Part shown: positions 12,900-23,630 of the stretch, in pieces | Position numbering within the stretch: position 1 is the stretch's first letter | Layout: each line of letters starts with the position of its first letter | Assembly (NCBI GenBank): GCA_030407085.1 | Contig: CM059582.1 | Span: 140,261,501-140,325,500, forward strand | Direction: 5' to 3' | Origin: Trichopria drosophilae | Lineage: Eukaryota > Arthropoda > Insecta > Hymenoptera > Diapriidae | DNA: 64,000 nucleotides | Notes under the pieces: generated by a model | The model's database searches: none | Told to the model about the DNA's origin: nothing | Seen by the model: only the letters and a program-made list of their open reading frames with translations | Program-made: the position numbers and the translations under genes

Positions 12900-14406
12900 T
12901 TAATATGGCAATTGAATTTTAAAAGTAACTAGGGGTTATATGGCACTATGTATCTGTTATCAACAACTGGAATTTTATATTTCACTGCACCGAATTGAAT
13001 TGTTCTGCCATCATTTCTACGTCTATATATAATATAACTGTTATTATTACAGTTAGTATCGTTATTAAATGCTTTGGGGAAATTCTTGGTGCATTTAGTT
13101 TTTTTTTGCGTTCATACACGGGCAATTGATATTTAAATGACCACACGAGCCGTGTACCATGAATCGCTTTACAATATTATAAAGTTTGGGATTTTGTTTA
13201 ACATCCGGCATTAATAATTGTATCAATATCATCAGCATCGTGTATTTTATCGTCTTTATGTAAAAAATAAGCATATATACACGTGGTAATCCTCTTTTCT
13301 GAAATTCGATAACGTAGATATATGCTATACATTCTCCAAATATACCTTTTTTAATTATTTTATTTTTTGATAAAAAACTCTGACAAACGATGTCTGGGCG
13401 ATTTATGACCTCTTCATTAGATTTCAAATTTTCAACAATTTCTTTCCAATTTGGATTAGCTGTCATGGATATGAACAGATCTGGTTTTCGAAATCTTTGG
13501 ACTAATGTCATCGCGTCCATAAAATTTTGTTGCATTGCTCGGAGACTACCTATAAAAGTTGTTGGTAATGTTGGCGATTATCTGTTTTTTATTTTGTTTG
13601 TAAATGGTCCATTAAACCTCGGTACATTTCAGTTCTTAATTTGGGTTGTTGTTTTCGTAAATAATACAATCTTGCGGCTACAACTCTAGTCCATGCGTCA
13701 AGAATAAATCGTTGAGTTAATTTACCCATTTGTAAGTATGGATTGAAGTCGTCCCGTATACTAAATTTATGTGAATAATATTGCAGTGCTGATATATTTT
13801 TTTTAGTTTTATTAGACATATTTGGCATCCAGCCCTTTTCACCAGTTGTGTGCATTAAAGGATACGTCATTGGGTCGACATGTTTACTAACTGGTATTGC
13901 TATTGGTTTATCATTTCTAGAATAAATGCATAAATCTCTTTCTACAGGTGGTTCTTCATCTTCTCCAATAAAAACAACAACTACTTCATTGCAAATTGAT
14001 GTATTAAATCGACCTTTATCGAAGTTATCATTCCATGTTAGAATCATTGTTATTTCATTTTGTTTTTTACCTGTATTAATTGAACGTTTATTTTCTTCTA
14101 ATTCTACTTTATGCATCATTTTATCAGCTTTTGCATACGGATTTATTTTTCATAGTAGTAGATCCAATTCATTTAATAATTCATAAGATAATTGATCTGT
14201 TTCTTTTGTATTAGCAATTCGAATATTAGTGGCCATTTCATTATCAATAATATACAATTTCCTATTCTCAATATCATTTGGGTGTAAAGCATATGTATTA
14301 TGATATGTTTGTCCATAAATTCTTACGACGTCTGGACCTGCGTTATATAATGCATCAAATTTTGCACCAAACCTTGCAAAAGATAGTGCATTAATATATA
14401 GCCGAA
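12900..14406 (-). pseudogene. Helitron Rep (HUH nuclease) region
   Basis: The translation runs through several frames. From about 14400 it shows LYNAGPDVVRIYGQTYHN, then a TGA near 14145. An open stretch 14119-13589 includes SIRDDFNPYLQMGKLTQRF and the Helitron-like AWTRVVAARLYYLR. After a frameshift, 13535-13095 carries the typical MQQNFMDAMTLVQRF and PDLFISMTANPNW. The HUH metal-binding motif, normally GLPHxH, reads GLPRVYML: both histidines are replaced (Arg and Tyr), each explainable by one transition. A Cys-rich PCMN segment follows, and a further stop lies near 12931. It would have nicked and joined DNA during rolling-circle transposition; this copy cannot. Confidence 0.88.
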
Positions 14407-14462
14407 CATTTTTTCGTACGCCGCGAACCGCGAGAATTGAACGTCGGCGTGGAACGTCGGCC

Positions 14463-14806
14463 TCCCGCGACGTTAAATTGTTTTAATAAATCATTTCAAT
14501 GCGCGTTTTTAAATATTTCCTTTTTCTTATTGCAGAAAGTAAATATTACACTTTGTTTTATGTAACGTAGTATTTTATACGTTTAATATTGAAATACAGA
14601 TATGAAGTATATTATATCTGATTATTATAAAATTTAGTTTTTCTAAATTATTATGTCGGTATTTATAATTTATTGTTATTTATAAATAACAAATTATATA
14701 CCAGTAATAAATTTGATAGTAATAAATTTAAATGATTTGAAAACATTTTTTCAAACATTTGTTCGCGCATTGAAATTATTTATTAAAACAATTTAACGTC
14801 GCGGGA
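14463..14806. mobile_element. 344-bp MITE with near-perfect terminal inverted repeats
   Basis: Termini start TCCCGCGACGTTAAATTG and match over about 45 bp (14463-14507 against 14762-14806). The interior is AT-rich and non-coding. GCC flanks both ends (14460-14462 and 14807-14809), a candidate 3-bp duplication, though three bases could match by chance. GC-rich CG-containing flanks lie on both sides. Superfamily not assigned. Confidence 0.75.
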
Positions 14807-14809
14807 GCC

Positions 14810-16540
14810 CGTACCGCGACGACGTTCATTTCTCAAGGTTCGCCTGTGGGAGACGAAGCGGACGTCGAGTGGGATCGGAAAAGTTGGTCATTTTGTACGC
14901 ATTGCTACATATGTAGCGGTGCCTCGGAGTGATGCTCATCCCCATTTTCTCTCCTCCAGCATAATTATCTCTCTGGAGACGAAGTGGGGATGGATTTCCT
15001 CCACGTTCTGGCATCATAGGTGCCTGGACGACGAAAAAACTATGGCACGTAATACCTAGGCACCGAAAACTATGGAGCAGTACACCTTCCCACGGTAGAA
15101 AGAGGAATAAATAGCCAACCGTGAAGTTTGGAGATTTTATGAACAGACGTGATAGTAATGAACCCACTTTTCACACCTCACACTCTTTGGCAAGGACTTA
15201 CGCCCACTGAATTGTAGGCGATGAAGCAGCCAACGGGAAAAAGGAATAGCGAGATCTTATAATATACGTAAGCTTTTCTTTATCCCACCCATTGTCCCTT
15301 TCTAATAAACTTCTGAATCCCGACTCCCGTAATTTTTCGAAAGAACTTGGGGGAACTATCAGGCATCGAAGACCTTAAACTACTTGTAATAGTAGAAATT
15401 CGGTAAACTTCGGGATATGTCATTTCCAGGGAAGATGGGTAGTTTTATGACTTATGTGATTTAATATAATAGAAGATTGTACTATTTGCAATTTCTTACA
15501 TTTCGTTATGCACATATTCCAGTTAAATTGTCATCACAGAATTTACATTCATTTGCACGACAAAATATTCATCTTTACAACATCTGATACGACAAAAAAA
15601 TTCTAGTATTATATAACTCTTTTAGTAAACAAAACTAATATAAAAAATGAGGTACTTACTATTGCGTAATGAGATAAGGGGAAAAAGCATAATAAATTAA
15701 GTAAAAACATTTGGGTTGGAGGCTATATTGGTAGCACTCGACCGTCAACGGAGGGGCACTTTGTAAGATAACCGTTCTTTATTTACCATTCGAGGTATTG
15801 TTGTCAGTGCAATACCATATCATAATTGCTGTTTTACTTCGTGTATTTTTGCAATTTCATCTATTTAGCATACATTTTTGGTGAATGGTAATATGGCGCC
15901 ATCTAGAAACATGATAACATATAGAAAATAGCAAGGACTTCAGTTTGAGAAAAGTAATTTCGTAATTTGGGATATCACTATACTGTTATTACTTAATACC
16001 ATAAATAGATTACTAAATGACGGCGTTTTTTTCTTAACTCTCAAAACTTGACTAAAAGGGCAGCCAAGTTTTTGACAAGCAAGTTGTGGAATACTTGGAA
16101 TAAGGGCCAATGTGTATATTATTGATCATATTGCATCGATTTTTAAAGTTCACTAAATACATTAATAACATTCTTTTATTAAATTATAATTTCATTAAAT
16201 AAATGATTAAAATTACTTTGATTTCAAAGAATTTCTTGAAAAATTTTGTGGTGTTCTGATTATACGCAAAATTTTCTTTCCAAATTATTGTATATTGCAT
16301 TAATGAATAGTTTCCTTCGTTGCAAAGAACTTGGCCTTATTACACGATTTCAATGCTTTTTGTAGAATAAGAATTGTAACGTTGAATTTTTCCTTTATTT
16401 AATTTCTTAAAAAATTTACAGGTACATACAACTAAACTGCACACAAATTTTATTTATAGGACGCGACCCAAAAATGCGATTTCCGCTGGACTGGTTGATC
16501 TTTATTTTTCCACACTTCCTCGCTATCTTCTTCGCGACCC
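14810..16540. other. Gene-free stretch
   Basis: No coding region or element end is supportable. A 113-residue minus-strand open frame at 14826-15167 lacks any recognisable domain. The plus strand around 14835-15130 is GC-richer and contains two related phrases with GGAGACGAAG (near 14850 and 14975), suggesting an old repeat. From 15400 to 16500 the sequence is AT-rich. Confidence 0.4.
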
Positions 16541-16558
16541 ACGTCAGCCCCTCACTCC

Positions 16559-16803
16559 CACTTCCGGTTTCTCGCTACTTCCCGTCTGACTCGATACTCT
16601 AATAATAAACCACAACCAAAAAAAAACGAACCTTTTATTTTTCTTCACCACCCTCGATCCACTCACGAATTAAAAAAAAAACGATTTTACTACTTCGACT
16701 CGCTATTCGCCACTTCCGGTACACTACCTCGTCACCTTAATAATCCAACAGATAACCAAAAGAAATCTCACGTGTCTCCCGTCTCTCTCTCGCCACTTCC
16801 GGT
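16559..16803. promoter_or_regulatory. Three CACTTCCGGT motifs (ETS-like) in C/T-rich DNA
   Basis: The identical 10-mer CACTTCCGGT occurs at 16559-16568, 16711-16720 and 16794-16803. Its reverse complement ACCGGAAGTG is the consensus for ETS factors of the GABP/NRF-2 type, which act at promoters. The surrounding text is partly repeated too (CTCGCTA and CGCCACTTCC phrases), so a degenerate tandem repeat explains the motif as well as a promoter does. Regulatory role is inference. Confidence 0.3.
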
Positions 16804-16904
16804 CCGAATTGTTAATCTGAGATTTCGTTAACAAAAAAAATCATAGTACTTTTCGGCTATGCCGACTTACCTTAGTTTCCATTCCTCTTTATCACCACTC
16901 CTTT

Positions 16905-17010
16905 TACCCACTGCTCCTATTCTCTCTATCTCTCTATATGACTCTCTCCCTCTCTCTCTCTCTCTTCCACGACCACTCTCTTTTTCTCTCTATCTCTCGC
17001 AATCACTATC
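16905..17010. repeat. CT-rich microsatellite
   Basis: Interrupted CT and TCTC tracts on the plus strand. They keep a 74-residue Ser/Leu/Pro-rich frame open at 16859-17083, which I do not regard as a gene. Confidence 0.8.
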
Positions 17011-17081
17011 CGTACCACCAAAAAACTTTACTTCTCCCTATCCCTCACTAACTATGTCGCGATCACGAACGTACTCAATTT

Positions 17082-17117
17082 GAAAATCGTCATCGGTACT
17101 GACCGATGACGATTTTC
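17082..17117. repeat. Perfect 16-bp hairpin
   Basis: GAAAATCGTCATCGGT (17082-17097), a 4-base ACTG loop, then the exact complement ACCGATGACGATTTTC (17102-17117). It could be a foldback end, a cruciform or a small RNA precursor. No polyT terminator or element boundary is evident beside it. Confidence 0.85.
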
Positions 17118-17889
17118 CACCTCTCTCGCTACTTTCCTTTTAAATTTTGAATAGTGCATTGGTGCGTAATATACCGCGCTAGTGTGTGTAGCGCCTGTAT
17201 ACGTACACACACGCGTGGTCAGCTCGCCGATCGTCGCCTCTCCGTCGCACGATGGGAGACGCCGTCGCCGACACAACAAACCGGCGATCGACGGGAGAGA
17301 TCGAGCGTCCTTCTCTTACTACTACTCGGGCCGGCGCAACTCGCATGCCTCTCGCTCCCACTGCCGAGAGAGAACTTGCCGTTCTTACGACGCGTATTAT
17401 TATTGCCTAATTATAATTATTATTCTAGCAATTTTATATCGTTAGATAATATCGTGACTTTGTCACAGAATATAGCCTTATAATTGCACCTAATTTAATT
17501 CTGATACCATTTTTTGTGGTAATTATGATTACTAATAAGAACTTGGCGAGTTTTTTTTACAAGAAGTGTTTTTTGGGGGATAAAAATTACGCCAGACATA
17601 AGTAATATTATAGTTTACCCTAGGAAATAATATTGTTTTGTAATTCCCGATTACCAATCTGGGTCATACAGTGGACTGGAGATTAATAACGTTTAGTCTA
17701 CTTTCTCAAGTTTTACCTCAATAAAAATTTGTTAGCATGAACTTTAAAGGAATCTTCGCTACGTTTTACTTCAGTATAATGTAGTTAATATAAAATTTGT
17801 GTAATTTAAATATAATTATTATTAACCAGTTATTCGTTAATCATTTGAATACTAAAATTCTGTCATTGACCGTTATTTATTATTATTGT
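17118..17889. other. GC-rich CpG island-like patch, then AT-rich gap
   Basis: About 17160-17400 is rich in CG dinucleotides in an otherwise AT-rich region, and open frames appear on both strands without domains. It resembles a promoter or 5' leader, but no convincing TATA box, splice pattern or coding exon follows. 17400-17889 holds nothing recognisable. Confidence 0.3.
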
Positions 17890-18345
17890 TTAGGTCGGCG
17901 AGTTGGTCGTGCGGGCTAAGGCGACAATCTTAGTCCGCCCGAACTGAACGTCGCGAAGGTCCCGAGTTCGAATCCCCGTCCATGCAATTTTCTCTGCTTA
18001 TGTCCAATGTGGAATAACCGGGGAACCTTGCTGGGCGAAGGTGCGAATTTGGGACCGCTACCTACCCCCGTCGGCAGTTATCAGTACCGTCAGCGTCTTA
18101 TCCGCTGTCGGTACCTCGTGGGTCTTATCTCAGATGAAGAGTGGATAATGCCCGCTACGTGCTCAATGCGGTACAGATCGGGGTAGAGGAGACTGGCTCT
18201 GGGTGGGTGTTGTGTTGAATGTCTGCCTAGTTCTATCTTGTACCGTGCTGTCTATGTTCTGTCCTCTCCACCCGAGAGCCGACCTGCAGATAGACTAATA
18301 ATTATCATTAACGCGGGGGAAAATTACCTCTCCTTTGTCCTTGTC
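17890..18345 (+). mobile_element. tRNA-derived SINE, copy A
   Basis: A tRNA-like head (about 17893-17985) has a B box reading GAGTTCGAATCCCC and an A-box-like GAGTTGGTCGTGCGGG. It is followed by a conserved body: CCTTGCTGGGCGAAGGTGCG, then AATTTGGGACCGCTACC, a GTCGGCAGTTATC segment, GTGGGTCTTATCTCAGATGA and a tail ending near GCGGGGGAAAATTACC. The body and tail are shared with the minus-strand copy at 52700-53095, and the central body with the copy at 54990-55420. Copied by LINE enzymes in trans; non-coding. Confidence 0.8.
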
Positions 18346-18715
18346 CTTTTTCCTTTATTATTATTGTTTAATATTGAAATTGTGAATATTAAGTTTTCAA
18401 CGTACTTTAAAAGTAAAAAATCCGCATCCCAATCAATTTTTTATTAGCTGGTCTTTTTATGAATATTTTTTTTTTAATGTGGAGTTCTTCAAATGCATTA
18501 AAAATTGAAGTACTGGGTTCAAATACAATTAAGAAATAGTGTATACATTTAAGAAAAACAAGTTGTACAAAAATGAAATCTTTCGCTATTACGCTCTTCA
18601 GAAATCAAGTATAAAAACGAGTTAATTAAATTAAGTTTAAATAATGATATAAATGATTCTCTCGATCCGAACAGCTGAGTTTATTACTGAATAAACATAA
18701 AAAACTTGGAATATC
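18346..18715. other. Gene-free stretch
   Basis: AT-rich sequence between SINE copy A and the left 23-bp inverted-repeat terminus. Nothing recognised. Confidence 0.4.
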
Positions 18716-20589
18716 ACACGGAACGAAGGATCTAGGTTATGTAGCGTGATTGTATTCCATTGCATCGTACGACGTATTTTCCCACTAATCGATCATAATT
18801 TCTAACTTTTTAATAGTGATTGGCTTTATAGCATGCTTAAAGCGCAAGGTGTTTACATTAATAAAGCGTGGCTATATATCATCGCATAATACCTCAGGCT
18901 CGTGCTATTCGAGATGAGTGTCCTGGAACTGAAAATAATGCGGAATGTCGGAATAGGGGATCATATTTGGCGTGAAACTGCGTGCAGTATGACAATCGCA
19001 ATCTTTGAAGTTTCAGTTCACGTATGTAGCTATTAATCCAGTCGTGTAAAATCTCGAAATTTTTGACATAATAAGAATTATAGTTTAATACATATCAAAC
19101 ATGAATTTGAATATGGGATGAAAATAGATTATAATTTACCGGTGCGCTCGATGGTGACTGTAGGTGATTGTTAGCACGTGTGCCCGGAATGGTGGAACTG
19201 GCCGAATTTGGACTACGCTATAGGAATGAGCGAACGAGATCGATCAGTTTCAGACGTAGCTTTTCCTAAAATAGGATGAGCGCGAGGAAAAGTAGGATGA
19301 GGCTATATCATGCTGTATTTACATGAACTGGCATCTTCAATAATAAGGCGCTCTAGACATATTGCGATGTTAGGTTACCTTTATTAACTGGTAAACAGTG
19401 TGACGTGGCAAAAAACGAGAAGAGGAACTAAAATTTGGCTCCGATTCGGATACAAATGACTTACTTAGTAAGCAGTAAAAATGTTTATGAAACTGAAACT
19501 AGTCGCGTATTCATAGACGCAGATTCAGAATAGTAGCAAAAATTGTTGTTTATTTCGTCGCAACTCTTTAGAGGCATTCAATTGACTACATCGTATTATT
19601 AATAGTTCTCACAACAGATACGTTTTAAAATATCGCGGGACTTTCATTCTCAACACGTATTGTCGATCATATAGACTTTGTTATGTGACGTTGCAATGTA
19701 ATAATTCAGAGTGACAATTTGTCACATGCACGTGTTCTGCAACATTTCTCGATTTCATTCGGGTTTTTTCTACAAAAATGTTGCAATTACTCAGTAAGTA
19801 GTTATTTAATAATTTCAATCTTTACGATATTTTTAGCGACACAAGTATTACAATTTATTTAAACATGCTCTATATTCAAAAATGTCATTGAACTTCAAAA
19901 CGGGGTGTTTAAGCGATGTAACGTGGCAAAACACGTTACAGTGCTATGTGCCACGAGACTCAACACGGGGATAACTTAAGGGGGGGGGGCTGGTCTTCAA
20001 GAACCGCCGGAATTATTCTTCCGGAATGATCTCATCACCTTCTAGGGAGGACTGCTCCGAAGAAGCGCTAGTGTTTATTTTGGCCATGGCGTCATTCGGT
20101 TCTTTTTGAATGGTATATGTTATGAATCTGCCGGGAGGCTTTTATCCAAGGGGAATTGTTGTCATTATAGGGGGACTGCTCCGAAGAAGCTCTTATTTTT
20201 AATCTGCCAACAATTTAGAAGTAGAATTAGTATTTTAGGAATTAATAATTGATAATTATAAAAGTAGGTGTAATTCGGGCTATTATTCAGTATTTAATTT
20301 TAATTTGATTATTTCCTGAAATAATATATCGCACGCGATAAATTTTTCAGGCGTAAACATGGGTATTCGTATTTGCTTTGTTTTCGATTTCCAGAAGTAT
20401 CCAGTAGTCGGATCGCCAGACCGATGGTAGCTGCCCTGGAGCCTGGAGGTACGTCTGGTCATAAAATGGAAGTCCTTCCGTATGCCAATAATTCGATACT
20501 TTGTGCTCACGGTTGTGTGAATAAAATGTGCATTTTCGATTGTCCGCTGCCGTTTCGCGAGTGAAAGTGAAAGTGAAAAACGCGAATTG

Positions 20590-21340
20590 CCTTCGGTTAT
20601 CTTCCGGGAATCTTCCTTTTCGCGGAGAATATCTTGGGTAGATTCTTTTCCGCGACAGTAGTTATCTCTGATTGTTTTATTCGTCATATTCGGGAAAAAT
20701 GGGTTATCTTATGATTTTCTAGTTCTCGTTACTTTCGGAAAGACGAAGCCCAAAGGCCACGCCCGGCGGTATGGTTAACTATCGGAAACGCGATCGAAGA
20801 TCTTTCTCTTAAAATTCCATGAGATGCTTCGGTAAGAGGATAACTTCGTCCTTTCGAGGACTTCAGGAAGAAGCCGTCACGTGGTTATCTTTTGTGATTG
20901 TTCGGTATCCGGGAGAAATAACTAGCGGTTCGGGCGAACGTAAGATCGAACCTAATGTGGTTATCTTTACCGTTTCGAAAGTGCGTGTCCGGTGATCATA
21001 AATAGAGATGGTAACGAAAACGGAAATACAACGCGAGGAAAGCAAATTCCGCCGAACGTGATGCTCTGTGACGTCACATCGCGACGCCAACAAGATGGCC
21101 GCCGGTTCCGAACCGCGGTCCGTGACGCGATCTCCAGTTGACTTGGCGAGCCGTTGATTAGCATGGACGACATTTTAACTTCATAATTTAGCTTCTTATG
21201 AATGAAAACGCAAGCTCGTTAATTTTACCTTGGTTCGCTGGATCGCTCTTGTATGTGATCGTATCTTGAACTTTTTGATTATTCTTTTCACTCTGTTAGA
21301 GTAAACACTGTGGTTATCCGTTATCTTGCCTCTCTTATGA
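20590..21340. repeat. Array of GGTTATCTT-like motifs
   Basis: GGTTATCTT or close variants occur near 20600, 20706, 20881 and 20959, with relatives near 20661 (GTAGTTATCTCT) and 21311 (GTGGTTATCCGTTATCTTG). The core TTATCT is the complement of the GATA-factor site AGATAA, and TGTGGTTA is the RUNX consensus. Spacing is irregular, about 45-350 bp. It may be a degenerate repeat, an LTR-like leader or an enhancer. No gene is identifiable beside it. Confidence 0.35.
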
Positions 21341-21939
21341 GGTGCTATCTTATAAATTAACGAGCGGACTTTTTATGCAATAATAAGGTTTCTCTCGCGT
21401 AAAACTCCAGCCGATCTGTCGGTAACGAAAGGACCATGCATGCGATGCTAACTGGTCCGGGCCCTCCGCGCGGTTAAGTTACCTAGATTGCCGATTCACG
21501 AGCAATCTTTGTGGGGCCAAGGCTATCTCGCACTGCCGGAAGGTAGTGCCGTGTTTTTGTTATGTTTTTGTACGTGAGGCTAACTGTCTCTGCGGGGACG
21601 CTAAAGTTATTGTGTATAAGTATGAGTATGTTAACTTGAATAACAGGGTCCAGTGTAAAACGATAGCATCCGGGTCATCCGTGCAAATTTATTAACGAAA
21701 GTGCAGATGGTTAAATTTGGGAATTCGGGGTTTAATCGAGTGGGAATAAAGAGGTATAATCGGTCAATTTAGTCGGTTTCGGTAAAATTTCGCGTGGTTA
21801 GGATAACGTCGTTCAGTGTAGTTTCGGTATGTGATTCGTGGAAGTTCGTGTAGGTAATGTAGTGGCGTATTGGGGAGGGTGCGTGATTATCGGACTGGTA
21901 CGGTTCCTCGACGGGTTCGTCGCGGGGCGCCACGGCCGC

Positions 21940-22195
21940 CTGCGAAAGTCCCGACCAAGTCCGTCGCAAGGCAGCGCGCTTCGGAAAGTCCTTGTCCAGT
22001 TCGTCGGCGTGCACCCCATCTTTAGAAAGTCCTTGTAGAGTTCGTCGCCAGGCACCGCGTGCGAAAAGTCTCTGTCGTGTCCATCGCAGGGCATCGTATT
22101 TAGAATGTCCTGGTAGAGTTCGTCGCCAGGCACCGCTTGCGAAAAGTCCCTGTCGAGCTCGTCACAGGGCATCGTATTAGGAAGTCCCTGCCGAG
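21940..22195. repeat. 39-bp minisatellite, about 6.5 units
   Basis: Units alternate between two subtypes, one with AGTTCGTCGCCAGGCACCGC and one with CATCGCAGGGCATCGTATT, each containing AAAGTCCxTG. Thirty-nine bases is 13 codons, so the minus strand reads as a 13-residue repeat (VPGDELYKDFLKM, MPCDELDRDFSQA). Whether it is translated is unknown; the frame has no other domain. GC-rich compared with its surroundings. Confidence 0.85.
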
Positions 22196-22716
22196 CGCTC
22201 CGTCGGGGGAATCGAGTGTTGTCGCGTATCGAGTAATCGCGTATGAAATTTGGCGCCTATAATTTGGGGCGCGAGAGAGGCCGCGAGAAATGAAGTGAAC
22301 CGTCCTCGTCGGCCGTGGTCGCGTAGTCGTTCGTCTGCGTCAGAGAATACCGCCCTCTAACCTTGCCAAGCCGGGAACTCGGGGCTGAGCTAGTGGCACA
22401 CCAGCGCGTGCGGCGCGCCTATAAATTTGTCGAGCCTCGGCTCGTCTGGCGCCCTCTATTACCATCCGGCGCGCCATGCGGATTTTTGTGGTCCCCAGTG
22501 AAAAAGTTCGGTTTTTTGCAGGCGGCCACGAGCGGCGACGACGGACGGGCGGAGGCGAAGAAGTCGGGGACAGGGGTCACAACAATCTATGCTTTATGGG
22601 AGTGAACTTATACTCCAATAGAGTTAGTTCACTTCTAATCAATTTAGCATAAGAACATTCAATGCTTTCAAAGCGATAGTTTTCATGCTCTGAAACCTAG
22701 ATCCTTCGTCCCGTGT

Positions 22717-23630
22717 ACAATGGTAAGTACGATACCTAAGCAAGAAATCCAGGGAAATTGGATTTATTTTTTGAATATATGTTTTTGAAATTATTTCTTT
22801 TAGCATTTGAACTTTGAGGATGTTACAATGAGACTAAAACGAGTTTTGACAACATCAACTTTGATATACTATTTTGCATTTTTTACTCAGAAAATATACA
22901 AAATCGGGTCCTACGAAAACGAACGTCAAATGGCGGTTTTTTTTGCAGGGGTTCTTCCTCTCATATTCATCGATATTTGATAAAAAATATATATTTCGAA
23001 GTGTTGCTGCAATTTGCAATTCGTAATACGATAGCTGATATACGTGCCACTGAAGTGATTGGGTATACTAACGTAAATTTTATTCTACGTCAAAATTGTA
23101 AAAATAAACACTATTGTATATTGACCGATAGTTAATAATTACTTAAATATGGTGTTCCCTAGAATAGTTAATAGCCAAATTTAAAAAGTTGAATAGTAAG
23201 AATTTCCAGATTTTCGGCATTAGCACGTATACGATTTTAAGAATTTTTTAAATTTTTGTTAATTTGTTGCAAATCTTATTTTTGTATTTTATTACTTCAT
23301 TATTACATTTTTTAAATATTTTGAATTGTTGTCAAATAATACAAAATATAATTTAAATTGTTACCATGGGTATTTTAAAGCTATTAAATTAATGTGGATT
23401 AAAGATGCCTTTGTTCCGGGTTTTCAGTTTACTGTTATAATCTTTCTATCTTCCAAGGGAAAAGGATGGAGTAAAAATTGCCAGGATTTCCTTCCGCTAC
23501 TACGCCTACCCGATATCCAATCGGGAATTCCATCTCAGAATTATATGGTTTTAGGTACCAATTTGAATGTGTAATTGTGTACATGTCATGAAATTTTGGC
23601 GCAGAGGTCCGTGATTGTATGTGTGTAACG
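22717..23630. other. Gene-free AT-rich stretch
   Basis: No coding signature. An 82-residue open frame at 23326-23574 has no recognisable domain. Confidence 0.4.

Larger units (their letters stand above)
11130..14406 (-). mobile_element. Decayed Helitron (rolling-circle transposon)
   Basis: The minus strand encodes in order a Helitron-like N-terminal (Rep) region, a linker and a PIF1-type helicase, the order found in autonomous Helitrons. The coding similarity starts abruptly near 14406 and stops near 11130, just after the helicase position with SPKN. The helicase C-terminus and the expected hairpin and CTRR end are therefore missing, and I found no TC-starting 5' end. At least three in-frame stops and three single-base frameshifts occur, so this is a dead, truncated copy. 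Confidence 0.9.
18716..22716. other. 4-kb interval bounded by a 23-bp inverted repeat
   Basis: ACACGGAACGAAGGATCTAG and three more bases (18716-18738) recur as reverse complement at 22694-22716 with one mismatch. That is far beyond chance and suggests the terminal repeats of a 4001-bp element. No matching target duplication is visible, the similarity does not continue inward, and no transposase is present. The inside is partly GC-rich with a motif array (20590-21340), a 39-bp minisatellite, a poly-G run at 19981, two GGACTGCTCCGAAGAAGC copies (near 20050 and 20172) and small hairpins (19918-19939 and near 20009). It may be a large non-autonomous element. Open frames here (20283-20687, 21769-22172, 22363-22605) carry no domain I know. 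Confidence 0.45.

Noticed and set aside
14826..15167. 113-residue minus-strand frame
   Set aside because: No domain, no neighbours of coding nature; composition of translated GC-rich non-coding DNA.
17893..17985. tRNA gene
   Set aside because: Has a B box but no consistent cloverleaf or acceptor stem, and continues into a SINE body. Same for the head at 54998-55082.
20283..20687. 134-residue minus-strand frame
   Set aside because: Low-complexity Ser/Leu/Lys segments and no known domain; lies in the motif-array region and is likely chance.
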